Source: Pseudomonas sivasensis
GTDB taxonomy: Bacteria > Pseudomonadota > Gammaproteobacteria > Pseudomonadales > Pseudomonadaceae
Direction: 5' to 3'
Length of the DNA: 64,000 nt
Assembly: GCF_013778505.1 (NCBI RefSeq)
Contig: NZ_JAAOWU010000004.1
Coordinates: 62,001 to 126,000 of the forward strand
The position numbers and the translations under genes were made by a program. The notes beneath the pieces are model-generated. The model searched no databases. It was not told the DNA's origin and was given only the letters and a program-made list of their open reading frames with translations. How positions within the stretch are numbered: position 1 is the stretch's first letter; every line of letters starts with the position of its first letter. Of the stretch, positions 25,901 to 33,710 are shown piece after piece.

Positions 25901-28147
25901 GCTCAGGTAACGACCTTGCACACGCTTGAAGCGGTTGACCTGCGCCGCCGTCGCGTCAGTCAGCCACGATGGCAGCTTTTTTTTCGCTTCTGCGGCTTTG
26001 CGGACCAGATCAACATGGTCGCGTGCTTGGATCAACGCCTGGTTGGCCGGGGCAAGCAGGTGCTCATGCAGCTCGACCGCCAGCAATTGGCGGCTGAGTT
26101 GAGGGTCTTCAATTCCATTGAAAATATTCGCGCTGTGCTGCAGCAGAACATAGCTCTTGAGCAGCCTTTTGAGTGCCAGCAGCAGGGGGTTGCCGTCGAT
26201 GGCGTGATAGCTCACTTTCAGCGTGCGCGCGGCAACTCGTGCGCGTAAGGCTTGACGCTGTTGTCGCTCGACGTAACCCCATAACAGCGACGTATCGCGA
26301 CTGCCGAGGCTGGCCTCGACGCTGCGGGACAACTCCCCCAGGCTGGAAAACCCAGCCACACCGCCCTCGCGCCCGAGTGCACACAGCACCACCGGTTCTC
26401 GCCGCTCGGGAGCATCCAGCGCAGCCTGGCGCGTAACCGCAAACACGCTGTGCAGCGGCCAGTCATCGCCCACCCGCACGGACAGCACACGGGTAAGACT
26501 GCCCTCGCGCTTGCTGGCCAACGGTGCCTCCAATACTTCGAGCAGCAGGTCTCGATGGGGCGCGCGCAGACGCTTGAGCCGGTGCTGCAGTTGAACTTCA
26601 ACGCGCAACAGGTCCTTCAGGCCGAGGATATAAGCGCTCGCGCGCTTGAGTTGGCCGCTGGGGCGTTCCCCCCAGTACGCCGCCTCGAACAGCCGCAGTT
26701 GCGCGTCCTGCACCTGTGCGGCCAGGGTGTCCTCGTGGGCCTTGAGTTGTGCTTCAAGCGCCACATATTCCAGCCAGGCCGGCGTGTCCACCACCGGGTC
26801 GCTGTGATCGAGCAGCGCCATCAGGCCCTTTTCGTAACGCTTGACCTGGCGCAGTGCCGTGTTGATCGCCAGGCTCGACGCGGTGCTGGCGAAGATGATT
26901 TCCTGGCGTCGTCGATGCTGGTCCCAGTCCAGCAGCTCACGGCGCAACCGCTCCAGCCGTGGTTTACCGACCCAGTGCCGGCGTGCCCGTTCAATGTAGG
27001 CGAGAAAGCGTGTGGCGTTCGTCACCGCAGGCTGGGGCGTGGCGGAAAACACCTGTTTGAGGTTGATCGACACAGCGCAGGCCAGTTCGTTTTCCCATTG
27101 CGCGTCCAGTACCGCCTGCGCGCTGTAGGCCAATGCATCGCCCGACAACCGTACGCCACGACCCGCGGCAGCGGTCGAGGCCGGCTCACACACCTCGTGC
27201 CGACGTCGCAGGGGCAGGCATTGCCACAGGTCGTCGAACAGCGCGCCGTTGATCAGCGCCACCAGGGCGCACTGCAATTGGTCGAACGAGGGGTACTCAT
27301 AAAAGTTGCGCTGCACGCCCGGCAGATACATCACATGGGGCATGCCCATCGGGTCGCCCTCACGATAAATATGCAGGGCGCCAGGGATCGGCATCAACCG
27401 CGGCCCGGCGCCAGGCCACATCAACTCGCACGCTTGCACACTGGCCCAACGCTCGCCCGCACGCTGGCGCGCCTCCACCGTCGGCGCATCCACCAACGCC
27501 TGGACCATGACCCGCCCGGCGCTCGACAGCTCGTCCAATTGACGGGCGATGAAGGCCTGGTGGGCGAACAGTTGCTGATGCACCTGCACCCAACGCTCCT
27601 GACGCGTCAGCCAGGTGCCGGCAGCCAACCCCTGCCAATAACCGTTGTGCGCCTGGGCGAGCCGGTCAAACAGGTTGAGGGCGATCACCCGGCGCAGCGC
27701 CTCCAGGGGCGTGAACGTGAAGCGGCGGTTCAGGTCGTCCTTGTCGCTCAGGGCGGTGAACTGATTGAGGTTGATCGACACCGACGGCAACACCATCAGG
27801 CGCAAGGCGCGGTCGGTCAGGCTGTCGGTTTTCTGCGCGACGGCGGGCGGCTTGGGTTCGGTAAAGAGCAGGCGGTCCGGGTCCAGTTCGAATGCTTTGC
27901 GCAGCTCGGCACGAACCACCCGCAGCACCCGGGGCGCAGCGCTGATAAGACGGCTGAGGGTACTCGCCGCTTCGGCGCAGCCCAAGTCCGCCAGCGCGAG
28001 TCGATTGACCAGGCGACTGGGATGGAGGCTGCTGTTGATACGCAGCGTGAGCTGGGTACGCAGGGCCTGTAGCGCGTCGTCATCAGGGTCGGTAAGTGAG
28101 GTCACGGCAGTGTCTTCGTCGAGGAAAACACCTAGCCTATTGAGCAA
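22928..28147 (-). CDS. Giant dermonecrotic-toxin-like protein (DUF6543 type)
   Basis: A 1739-residue protein of the type annotated in Pseudomonas as dermonecrotic toxin / DUF6543 domain proteins. The first ~1100 residues are mostly helical, with many Arg/Leu/Gln. A short hydrophobic pair (about 1155-1175 LLSLAVPFFGLGNQLYELLL, and about 1185-1208 AVAFGAVFLAVDLLLTFVPG) could insert in a membrane. The C-terminal ~500 residues carry VYVKRGEHFVVDGTHHYPVY and an ARCA-like region, where toxic activity would be expected. The start is a TTG right after a stop codon with a weak ribosome site, so it may be slightly internal. No signal peptide, secretion motif or adjacent immunity gene is visible. It sits between the purine permease and hiuH and looks like an insertion into the purine block. 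Confidence 0.72.
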   Translation of the reverse strand: MLNRLGVFLDEDTAVTSLTDPDDDALQALRTQLTLRINSSLHPSRLVNRLALADLGCAEAASTLSRLISAAPRVLRVVRAELRKAFELDPDRLLFTEPKPPAVAQKTDSLTDRALRLMVLPSVSINLNQFTALSDKDDLNRRFTFTPLEALRRVIALNLFDRLAQAHNGYWQGLAAGTWLTRQERWVQVHQQLFAHQAFIARQLDELSSAGRVMVQALVDAPTVEARQRAGERWASVQACELMWPGAGPRLMPIPGALHIYREGDPMGMPHVMYLPGVQRNFYEYPSFDQLQCALVALINGALFDDLWQCLPLRRRHEVCEPASTAAAGRGVRLSGDALAYSAQAVLDAQWENELACAVSINLKQVFSATPQPAVTNATRFLAYIERARRHWVGKPRLERLRRELLDWDQHRRRQEIIFASTASSLAINTALRQVKRYEKGLMALLDHSDPVVDTPAWLEYVALEAQLKAHEDTLAAQVQDAQLRLFEAAYWGERPSGQLKRASAYILGLKDLLRVEVQLQHRLKRLRAPHRDLLLEVLEAPLASKREGSLTRVLSVRVGDDWPLHSVFAVTRQAALDAPERREPVVLCALGREGGVAGFSSLGELSRSVEASLGSRDTSLLWGYVERQQRQALRARVAARTLKVSYHAIDGNPLLLALKRLLKSYVLLQHSANIFNGIEDPQLSRQLLAVELHEHLLAPANQALIQARDHVDLVRKAAEAKKKLPSWLTDATAAQVNRFKRVQGRYLSSVFAYEERLQQRLPDVHAFARDLLIARLREDGLYPELNIDTPFIEMPDQVDGRFCGWESTCTVGDRNEALTPSATRTQFSLLQLALHNLDPKMRPTYWRFRHATYLQPAWKQRLSVSYLVNMVSSLDIGGQYEALIQRTFHSPDPREQGRVPPLLRRALGAGIDADRYSALRQGVSEQGLSLFNTAIGARAPEDLRRNGHHVQLYVVHLAGHTLLHDRYIAGIVVIHDQISQACVVYWPTAPQAGSLSEYASLQLAREHLNGMSSLPANVTALARHVAPGWAFEAIDHHGRKPSKGSRLPGPLDFVPTFVMLQGLWHVAEFVRSFKVRHLEPTALVEQIEQQIREQIDSDQTNWLVLVPTAHWDARALLYEARVLEQQRRAQAISNSGKTLEKHREQRLEERSDSRRRALLSLAVPFFGLGNQLYELLLTSRRYHREGDPRDAVAVAFGAVFLAVDLLLTFVPGPKLKPGNLARPGLRSIGTGLHRLHRAAFSEFGQVAHVPKLPGAGTALKPLERFRVQGLPQGAIALKGAGEKGVYVKRGEHFVVDGTHHYPVYRREGEGFFRLKSKDAAGQDELILTLHEPGEWLLGADAPVAGPSSAVLNPWRAAATQSDWQPPVVPTATRERIHRSSVASRHWFDWRLHGADDVGVGASVNGVFHVHMDPPGFPFDAIYVGSRYDTPTQSAIGYYRLLHQGEHVPLSDMAFISRNEPLVSRARVDIEHWTSSGLDEQPIPVSRTSTGEWQLHAPLFDGPLEPSVERAFPTLTSSSRTFAVARLIELADSSRSVTASHLLNVRATLDSWLTPSPVQLGQTDDLLRMLRPTERYGGYTYIGFEGRAPGFTRVDFTPTIALDEVLKAGGAQHSAQRQIAQGAATRATLEQQGFRVQEWSVKRGTVRSPEWLVTHPQSNALYYITFQWLDRGSILLRSKLTHAWFNQAIKQHRTSAMAASVREALSEQRLVRMMAGIQWPRHGNRPPTVYFVKVSPRER

Positions 28148-28189
28148 TCACGCCAATAAGGCGCTAGATAATTGAACGTTTCTGCGCGC

Positions 28190-28216
28190 AAAAAAAAGCC
28201 CGCTGTGTGCGCGGGC
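28190..28216 (-). terminator. Rho-independent terminator after hiuH
   Basis: Read leftward, GCCCGC (28211-28216) pairs with GCGGGC (28198-28203) and is followed by eight T residues. It closes the hiuH transcript, so the toxin-like gene beyond it needs its own promoter. Confidence 0.88.
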
Positions 28217-28259
28217 GAAACCAACGAAGAGCTTTGGGGGTGTGAAGCGAGGTGACGAC

Positions 28260-28613
28260 TCAGCTACCGCGATAGGTAGAGTAGCTGTAAGGCGAAATCA
28301 GCAGAGGCACGTGGTAGTGATCCTGTTCGGCACTGATACCAAAACGCAGTACGACGACATCAAGGAAGGCCGGCTCCGGCAACTGCACGCCACGGGCACG
28401 GTAGTAATCGCCGGCGCTGAATTGCAGCTGGTAAACACCCGTGCGGTAGTCATCGCCTTGCAGCAGCGGTGCATCGCAACGACCGTCGCTGTTGGTCAGG
28501 GCGCTGGCGACCAGCTCCAACTGCGTGCCTTCGACGCGGTACAGTTCAACCTGGATGGCGCTGCCGGGGCAGCCGTGGGCGGCATCGAGTACGTGTGTGG
28601 TCAGTCGTCCCAT
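28260..28613 (-). CDS. hiuH: 5-hydroxyisourate hydrolase
   Basis: This 117-residue transthyretin-like enzyme hydrolyses 5-hydroxyisourate to OHCU, the second step of urate breakdown. Signatures are TTHVLDAAHGCPGSA (active-site His), a central Arg/His set (DHYHVPLLISPYSYSTY), and the diagnostic C-terminal YRGS. No periplasmic signal is present, so it acts in the cytoplasm. It diverges from puuE across a 381-base gap with two candidate operators. Confidence 0.96.
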   Translation of the reverse strand: MGRLTTHVLDAAHGCPGSAIQVELYRVEGTQLELVASALTNSDGRCDAPLLQGDDYRTGVYQLQFSAGDYYRARGVQLPEPAFLDVVVLRFGISAEQDHYHVPLLISPYSYSTYRGS

Positions 28614-28708
28614 GGAACGGAGCTCCCTTGAGTAGAGTGAAAATAGGCCGCACCTTTACAGGGCATGCAAAATCCGGCGATGCGCTGATTAAGACACTTT
28701 TAATAAAA

Positions 28709-28720
28709 ATTGTACACAAT
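28709..28720. promoter_or_regulatory. Operator-like near-palindrome ATTGTACACAAT
   Basis: A 12-base near-palindrome with one mismatched pair at the centre, 93-104 bases upstream of hiuH. It is close to the perfect TTGTATACAA at 28905-28914 and to that at 20813-20822. Confidence 0.55.
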
Positions 28721-28823
28721 AAAAATTACAAACTTTTACTCACCACTTTGCGCAGCTATCCTCACTGCAAATTCTCAGCAAGCCTTGCTTTTAAACGCCC
28801 TTTCATCCATTTACTGACCAACC

Positions 28824-28839
28824 AGGCAAGTTTCTTGCA
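28824..28839 (+). promoter_or_regulatory. Candidate sigma-54 promoter for puuE operon
   Basis: AGGCAAGTTTCTTGCA: GG (28825-28826) and GC (28837-28838) are separated by 10 bases, and both GGCA and TTGCA blocks match RpoN promoters. The GC is 157 bases before the GTG of puuE, leaving the 28905 palindrome downstream of the start site, where a repressor could act. Confidence 0.5.
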
Positions 28840-28904
28840 AAGCTAATCGGTGGCAACCGCCTGGAAAAAATGCAGAAATACAGGCTTACAAAGTGACCAT
28901 CAAG

Positions 28905-28914
28905 TTGTATACAA
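28905..28914. promoter_or_regulatory. Operator-like palindrome TTGTATACAA
   Basis: A perfect 10-base palindrome 81-90 bases before puuE, identical to the core upstream of the purine permease at 20813-20822. Confidence 0.6.
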
Positions 28915-28994
28915 TCAGCTCATCGCTGTGACGCCACCAGGTTTTTCTACCGGTCGCCACGCACTTGCTACCACGAACAAGAAGGAAGACTGCA

Positions 28995-29921
28995 GTGAGC
29001 GCTGACTACCCACGCGACCTGATCGGTTACGGCAGTAACCCTCCTCACCCCCACTGGCCGGGCAAGGCACGCATCGCGTTGTCTTTCGTACTCAATTACG
29101 AAGAAGGCGGCGAGCGCAATATTTTGCACGGCGACAAAGAGTCCGAAGCCTTCCTATCGGAAATGGTCTCGGCCCAACCGCTGCAAGGCGCACGCAACAT
29201 GAGCATGGAGTCGCTGTACGAATACGGCAGCCGTGCCGGCGTGTGGCGCATCCTCAAGCTGTTCAAAGAATTCGATATCCCGCTGACCATCTTCGCCGTG
29301 GCCATGGCCGCCCAGCGCCACCCGGACGTGATTCGCGCCATGGTCGAGGCCGGCCATGAGATCTGCAGCCACGGCTACCGCTGGATCGACTACCAGTACA
29401 TGGACGAGGCCCAGGAGCGCGAGCATATGCTCGAAGCCATCCGCATCCTTACCGAACTGACCGGCGAACGCCCGCTGGGCTGGTACACCGGCCGCACCGG
29501 CCCGAACACCCGTCGCCTGGTGATGGAAGAAGGCGGTTTCCTGTACGACTGCGACACCTACGACGACGACCTGCCCTACTGGGAACCGAACAACCCAACC
29601 GGCAAGCCGCACCTGGTGATCCCCTACACCTTGGACACCAACGACATGCGCTTCACCCAGGTGCAAGGTTTCAACAAGGGCGATGACTTTTTCGAATACC
29701 TGAAGGATGCGTTCGACGTGCTGTACGCCGAAGGCGCCGAGGCACCGAAGATGTTGTCCATCGGCCTGCATTGCCGTTTGATTGGCCGCCCGGCGCGCCT
29801 GGCTGCGCTGAAGCGCTTTATCCAATACGCCAAGGGCCATGAACACGTGTGGTTCACCCGCCGCGTCGATATCGCCCGTCACTGGCATGAAACCCACCCG
29901 TACACGGGAGCGGCCAAATGA
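28995..29921 (+). CDS. puuE: Allantoinase PuuE (polysaccharide-deacetylase type)
   Basis: A 308-residue cofactor-independent allantoinase of the PuuE type, converting S-allantoin to allantoate. It starts SADYPRDLIGYGSNPPHPHW after the initiator and has IALSFVLNYEEGGERNILHG, EICSHGYRWIDYQYM and the GWYTGRTGPNTRRL loop typical of this family. The start is GTG 28995 (AAGGAAG upstream); the frame opens earlier at 28965 without a ribosome site. It overlaps uraD by 4 bases (ATGA). Confidence 0.96.
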   Translation: MSADYPRDLIGYGSNPPHPHWPGKARIALSFVLNYEEGGERNILHGDKESEAFLSEMVSAQPLQGARNMSMESLYEYGSRAGVWRILKLFKEFDIPLTIFAVAMAAQRHPDVIRAMVEAGHEICSHGYRWIDYQYMDEAQEREHMLEAIRILTELTGERPLGWYTGRTGPNTRRLVMEEGGFLYDCDTYDDDLPYWEPNNPTGKPHLVIPYTLDTNDMRFTQVQGFNKGDDFFEYLKDAFDVLYAEGAEAPKMLSIGLHCRLIGRPARLAALKRFIQYAKGHEHVWFTRRVDIARHWHETHPYTGAAK

Positions 29922-30433
29922 CTGCATTCAAGACCCTGAAGCCATCGACCTTGAGCCGCGATGAGTTTGTCGCCGCCTTTGCCGATATCTACGAACACTC
30001 GCCATGGGTGGCCGAAAAGGCCTTCGACCTGGGCCAGGACCCTTCGATCGACCAGATCGAAACCCTGCACCAGCGCATGAGCGACATCCTGTTGAGCGCT
30101 GATCACACCAGTCAACTGGCCCTGATCAACGCCCACCCGGACCTGGCCGGCAAAGCTGCCGTCCAGGGCCAACTCACCCAAGCCAGCACTGATGAGCAAG
30201 CTGGCGCGGGGATTCACCAATGCACGGCCGAAGAGTTCTCGCGCTTCACCGAGCTGAACGATGCCTACAAAGCCACGTTCAAGTTTCCCTTCATCATGGC
30301 GGTGAAAGGCAGCAACCGGCACCAGATCCTGGCCGCATTCGAGACGCGCATTCACAACTCGGCGGACGCCGAATTCAAATGCGCCCTGGCCGAGATCAAC
30401 AAGATCGCGTTGTTCCGTTTACTGACCCTCTAA
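29918..30433 (+). CDS. uraD: OHCU decarboxylase
   Basis: This 171-residue enzyme decarboxylates 2-oxo-4-hydroxy-4-carboxy-5-ureidoimidazoline (OHCU) to S-allantoin. Typical motifs are [39 protein letters not shown] (catalytic His), and [20 protein letters not shown]. It overlaps puuE by 4 bases, giving coupled translation of consecutive pathway enzymes. Confidence 0.97.
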   Translation: MTAFKTLKPSTLSRDEFVAAFADIYEHSPWVAEKAFDLGQDPSIDQIETLHQRMSDILLSADHTSQLALINAHPDLAGKAAVQGQLTQASTDEQAGAGIHQCTAEEFSRFTELNDAYKATFKFPFIMAVKGSNRHQILAAFETRIHNSADAEFKCALAEINKIALFRLLTL

Positions 30434-30474
30434 ACGACCATCCCCAGCCACTCTATATAAGGCAGACAAGAAGA

Positions 30475-31470
30475 ATGAAAGCTTACGCCGTACCTTTCGA
30501 GAAGTTCGTCAACCTGGCCGACGCCCGTCTGGGCACCAAGATCCTTTCGGTGACCGATGACTGGTTCGCTGACGCCAACCGCCTGTTCCAGCCGACCCCG
30601 GCCGTGTGGAAGGAGGGCGTTTTCGATGACAACGGCAAGTGGATGGACGGCTGGGAGTCACGCCGCAAGCGCTTCGAAGGCTACGACAGCGCAGTGATCC
30701 GCCTGGGCGTACCGGGTTCGATCAAGGGCGTGGACATCGACACTTCATTCTTCACCGGCAACTTCCCGCCGTCGGCGTCCCTGGAAGCCTGCTTCCTGGC
30801 CTCGGGCGACCCGGATGACAACACCCAGTGGACCGAAGTGCTGTCGGCCGTCGAGTTGCAAGGCAACAGCCACCACTACCACGAGATCAGCAACGATCAG
30901 GCGTTCAGCCACCTGCGTTTCAACATCTACCCGGACGGCGGCGTAGCCCGTCTGCGTGTGTACGGTATTCCGTTCCGCGACTGGTCGTCGGTGGGCGACA
31001 ACGAACAGGTCGACCTGGCGTCTGCCCTGAACGGCGGCCGTGCACTGGCGTGCTCCGATGAACACTTCGGCCGCATGAGCAACATTCTCAACCCAGGTCG
31101 TGGCATCAACATGGGCGATGGCTGGGAAACCGCTCGTCGTCGTACACCAGGCAATGACTGGGTGATCGTCGCATTGGGCCACCCGGGCGAGATCGAGAAG
31201 ATCATCGTCGACACCCTGCACTTCAAGGGCAACTACCCGGACACCTGCTCGATCCAAGGCGCCTTCGTGAAAGGCGGCACCGACAGCCAGATCGAAACCC
31301 AATCGCTGTTCTGGCGCGAACTGCTGCCGGCGCAGAAGTTGGAAATGCACGCCGAACACACCTTCGCCGAGCAGATCAAGGCACTGGGCCCGATCACTCA
31401 CATCCGCCTGAACGTGTTCCCGGATGGGGGCGTGAGCCGCCTGCGTGTACTGGGTAAAGTCGCCAAGTAA
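30475..31470 (+). CDS. alc: Allantoicase
   Basis: This 331-residue allantoicase splits allantoate into ureidoglycolate and urea. It shows the family's two tandem jelly-roll repeats: [20 protein letters not shown] and [20 protein letters not shown] start the halves, and [18 protein letters not shown] and [18 protein letters not shown] end them. ATG 30475 is preceded by a weak GAAG site, 41 bases after uraD. Confidence 0.97.
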   Translation: MKAYAVPFEKFVNLADARLGTKILSVTDDWFADANRLFQPTPAVWKEGVFDDNGKWMDGWESRRKRFEGYDSAVIRLGVPGSIKGVDIDTSFFTGNFPPSASLEACFLASGDPDDNTQWTEVLSAVELQGNSHHYHEISNDQAFSHLRFNIYPDGGVARLRVYGIPFRDWSSVGDNEQVDLASALNGGRALACSDEHFGRMSNILNPGRGINMGDGWETARRRTPGNDWVIVALGHPGEIEKIIVDTLHFKGNYPDTCSIQGAFVKGGTDSQIETQSLFWRELLPAQKLEMHAEHTFAEQIKALGPITHIRLNVFPDGGVSRLRVLGKVAK

Positions 31471-31500
31471 ACGCTGAATCCTGTGGCAAAGTAGCTTGTT

Positions 31501-31632
31501 GTGGTGAGCGGGCTTGCCCCGCGTTGGGGCGCGAAGCGACCCTGGATGCAGACACCGCGTTTTCACAGAAGAAACGCAGTGATCTTGTTGGGGCCGCTTC
31601 GCAGCCCAGCGCGGGGTAAGCCCGCTCACCAC
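31501..31632. repeat. Second-family inverted repeat, copy A
   Basis: GTGGTGAGCGGGCTTGCCCC at 31501-31520 faces a GGGGTAAGCCCGCTCACCAC half ending at 31632; each arm is about 41 bases including CGCGTTGGGGCGCGAAGCG. It is distinct in sequence from the GTGGGAGGGGGC family and is found again at 45465-45593. Located between alc and allA. Confidence 0.88.
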
Positions 31633-31695
31633 ACACGTTCATCACACCCACAAGCAACCGCATAACCAACACAGAATCCGGATAAGAAGACAGCC

Positions 31696-32199
31696 ATGCG
31701 CACACTGATGATCGAACCCCTGACCAAAGAAGCCTTCGCACCTTTCGGAGACGTTATCGAAACCGATGGCAGCGATCACTTCATGATCAACAACGGGTCG
31801 ACCATGCGCTTTCACAAGCTGGCAACGGTAGAAACCGCACAGCCTGAAGACAACGCCATCATCAGCATCTTCCGCGCCGACGCGCTGGATATGCCGCTGA
31901 CCGTGTGCATGCTGGAAAGACACCCGCTGGGCAGCCAGGCTTTCATACCGCTGCTCGGCAACCCCTTTCTGATCGTGGTCGCGCCACTTGGCGATGCACC
32001 TGTATCGGGCTTGGTCCGCGCCTTCGTCACCAACGGCAGGCAGGGCATTAATTACCATCGCGGCGTCTGGCACCACCCGGTGCTGACGATCGAAAAGCGG
32101 GATGACTTCCTGGTGGTTGATCGCAGTGGCACAGGCAATAACTGCGATGAGCATTTTTTCAAAGAGGATGAGCGGTTGATCCTCGCCCCCCACCAATAA
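31696..32199 (+). CDS. allA: Ureidoglycolate lyase
   Basis: This 167-residue cupin-type lyase cleaves ureidoglycolate to glyoxylate and urea, the last step of the pathway. It begins MRTLMIEPLTKEAFAPFGDV, followed by LERHPLGSQAFIPL and NYHRGVWHHPVL, the usual AllA motifs. It lies downstream of alc after a long inverted repeat and ahead of puuD. Confidence 0.96.
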   Translation: MRTLMIEPLTKEAFAPFGDVIETDGSDHFMINNGSTMRFHKLATVETAQPEDNAIISIFRADALDMPLTVCMLERHPLGSQAFIPLLGNPFLIVVAPLGDAPVSGLVRAFVTNGRQGINYHRGVWHHPVLTIEKRDDFLVVDRSGTGNNCDEHFFKEDERLILAPHQ

Positions 32200-32250
32200 G
32201 AGAAGGCCGGATCACCCGACAACAAGGGTGACAGGCGAGAGGTAAAGACT

Positions 32251-33534
32251 GTGGAAGCACATCTGTTGGAATGGCTGAACCTTAGCGTGCGCTGGGTTCA
32301 CATGATCACTGGCGTCGCCTGGATCGGCGCTTCGTTCTACTTTGTCTGGCTGGAAAACAACCTCAACCGCGTCAACCCCAAGAGCGGCCTCGCCGGTGAC
32401 TTGTGGGCGATCCACGGTGGCGGTATCTACCACCTGGAAAAATACAAACTGGCCCCGCCGACCATGCCGGACAACCTGCACTGGTTCAAATGGGAAGCCT
32501 ATTTCACCTGGATGTCGGGCGTCGCGCTGCTGTGCGTGGTGTTCTACCTCAACCCGACGCTGTACCTGCTCGCACCTGGCAGCAGCCTCAGCGGCACCGA
32601 AGGCGTATTGCTGGGCATTGGCTCACTGTTCGCCGGCTGGTTCATCTACTCCTTCCTCTGCGACTCGGCCCTGGGCAAACGCCCTGCCCTGCTCGGTTTC
32701 ATCCTGTTTGTGCTGTTGATTGCGGCGGCCTATGGCTTCAGCAAAGTGTTCAGCGGCCGTGGCGCCTACCTGCACGTCGGTGCGGTGATCGGCACCATCA
32801 TGGTGGGCAACGTATTCCGCATCATCATGCCGGCGCAGCGCGCGCTGGTGGCGGCCATCGCCGAGAACCGCACGCCTGATCCGGCCCTGCCGGCCAAGGG
32901 ATTGCTGCGTTCGCGCCATAACAACTACTTCACCTTGCCGGTGCTGTTCATCATGATCAGCAACCACTTCCCGAGCACCTACGGCAGCCAATACAACTGG
33001 CTGATCCTGGCGGGTATCGCGGTGGCGGCGGTGTTGGTACGGCACTATTTCAACACCCGTCACAACAGCCAGAAGTATGCATGGACCTTACCGGTCGGCG
33101 CGTTGGCGATGATTAGCCTGGCATACGTCACTGGGCCAAAACCGGCAGAGCCGATTGCCAAGGCACCTGCGGCCATCGAATACCAGCCACTGCCTGAAAC
33201 GGCGTTGGGTGGTGGTTTGAAACCCGCGGCTCCAGCAGCTCCCGCCGCCGAGCCGGCCCCCGCCCAGGCGACGATTGATTTCGACAAGGTGCATGGGGTG
33301 ATCCAGGAGCGTTGCGCCGTGTGCCATTCGGCCAAGCCCACCAGCCCGCTGTTCAGCACCGCTCCGGCTGGGGTGATGTTCGATACCCCGGCGCAGATCC
33401 AGCAACAGGCAGCACGCATTCAGGCGCAGGCCGTGGCGAGCCAGATCATGCCGCTGGGCAACATCACCCAGATGACCCAGCAGGAGCGGGATTTGATTGG
33501 CACGTGGATCAACCAGGGGGCGCGTACCAACTGA
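32251..33534 (+). CDS. puuD: Membrane-bound urate hydroxylase with cytochrome c domain
   Basis: A 427-residue integral membrane protein that oxidises urate to 5-hydroxyisourate, the first step of the uricolytic pathway. It has about 8-9 membrane helices (LSVRWVHMITGVAWIGASFYF, ...), then a Pro/Ala-rich linker (about 300-345). A C-terminal cytochrome c domain with CAVCHS (CxxCH haem site, about residue 354) follows, with axial Met probably in QIMPLGN. Electrons are therefore likely passed to the respiratory chain rather than directly to O2. The start is GTG 32251 with GAGAGG upstream. Confidence 0.95.
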   Translation: MEAHLLEWLNLSVRWVHMITGVAWIGASFYFVWLENNLNRVNPKSGLAGDLWAIHGGGIYHLEKYKLAPPTMPDNLHWFKWEAYFTWMSGVALLCVVFYLNPTLYLLAPGSSLSGTEGVLLGIGSLFAGWFIYSFLCDSALGKRPALLGFILFVLLIAAAYGFSKVFSGRGAYLHVGAVIGTIMVGNVFRIIMPAQRALVAAIAENRTPDPALPAKGLLRSRHNNYFTLPVLFIMISNHFPSTYGSQYNWLILAGIAVAAVLVRHYFNTRHNSQKYAWTLPVGALAMISLAYVTGPKPAEPIAKAPAAIEYQPLPETALGGGLKPAAPAAPAAEPAPAQATIDFDKVHGVIQERCAVCHSAKPTSPLFSTAPAGVMFDTPAQIQQQAARIQAQAVASQIMPLGNITQMTQQERDLIGTWINQGARTN

Positions 33535-33553
33535 CAGATTCACACAGTTCCAA

Positions 33554-33641
33554 TGTGGGAGGGGCTTGCCCCCGATAGCCGTGTGTCATTCAAAACATCA
33601 GTGACTGAACCACCGCAATCGGGGGCAAGCCCCCATCCCAC
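33554..33641. repeat. REPIN-type inverted repeat, copy 3
   Basis: Facing GTGGGAGGGGCTTGCCCCCGAT and ATCGGGGGCAAGC halves around a short spacer; the right arm has one A inserted (CCCCCATCCCACC). Located between puuD and the NCS2 permease. Confidence 0.88.
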
Positions 33642-33710
33642 CGGGGACTTGTAGTGATTTAGAGATTGCGTTCCACACAACACAAAAATAAAAAAGATCC
33701 GAGGTGTTGC

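Larger units (their letters stand above)
28614..28994. other. 381-base divergent control region hiuH/puuE
   Basis: An AT-rich gap containing two TTGTAnACAA-type palindromes (28709-28720 and 28905-28914) and a sigma-54-like promoter pointing to puuE (28824-28839), each listed separately. No gene or RNA is apparent. Confidence 0.75.
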
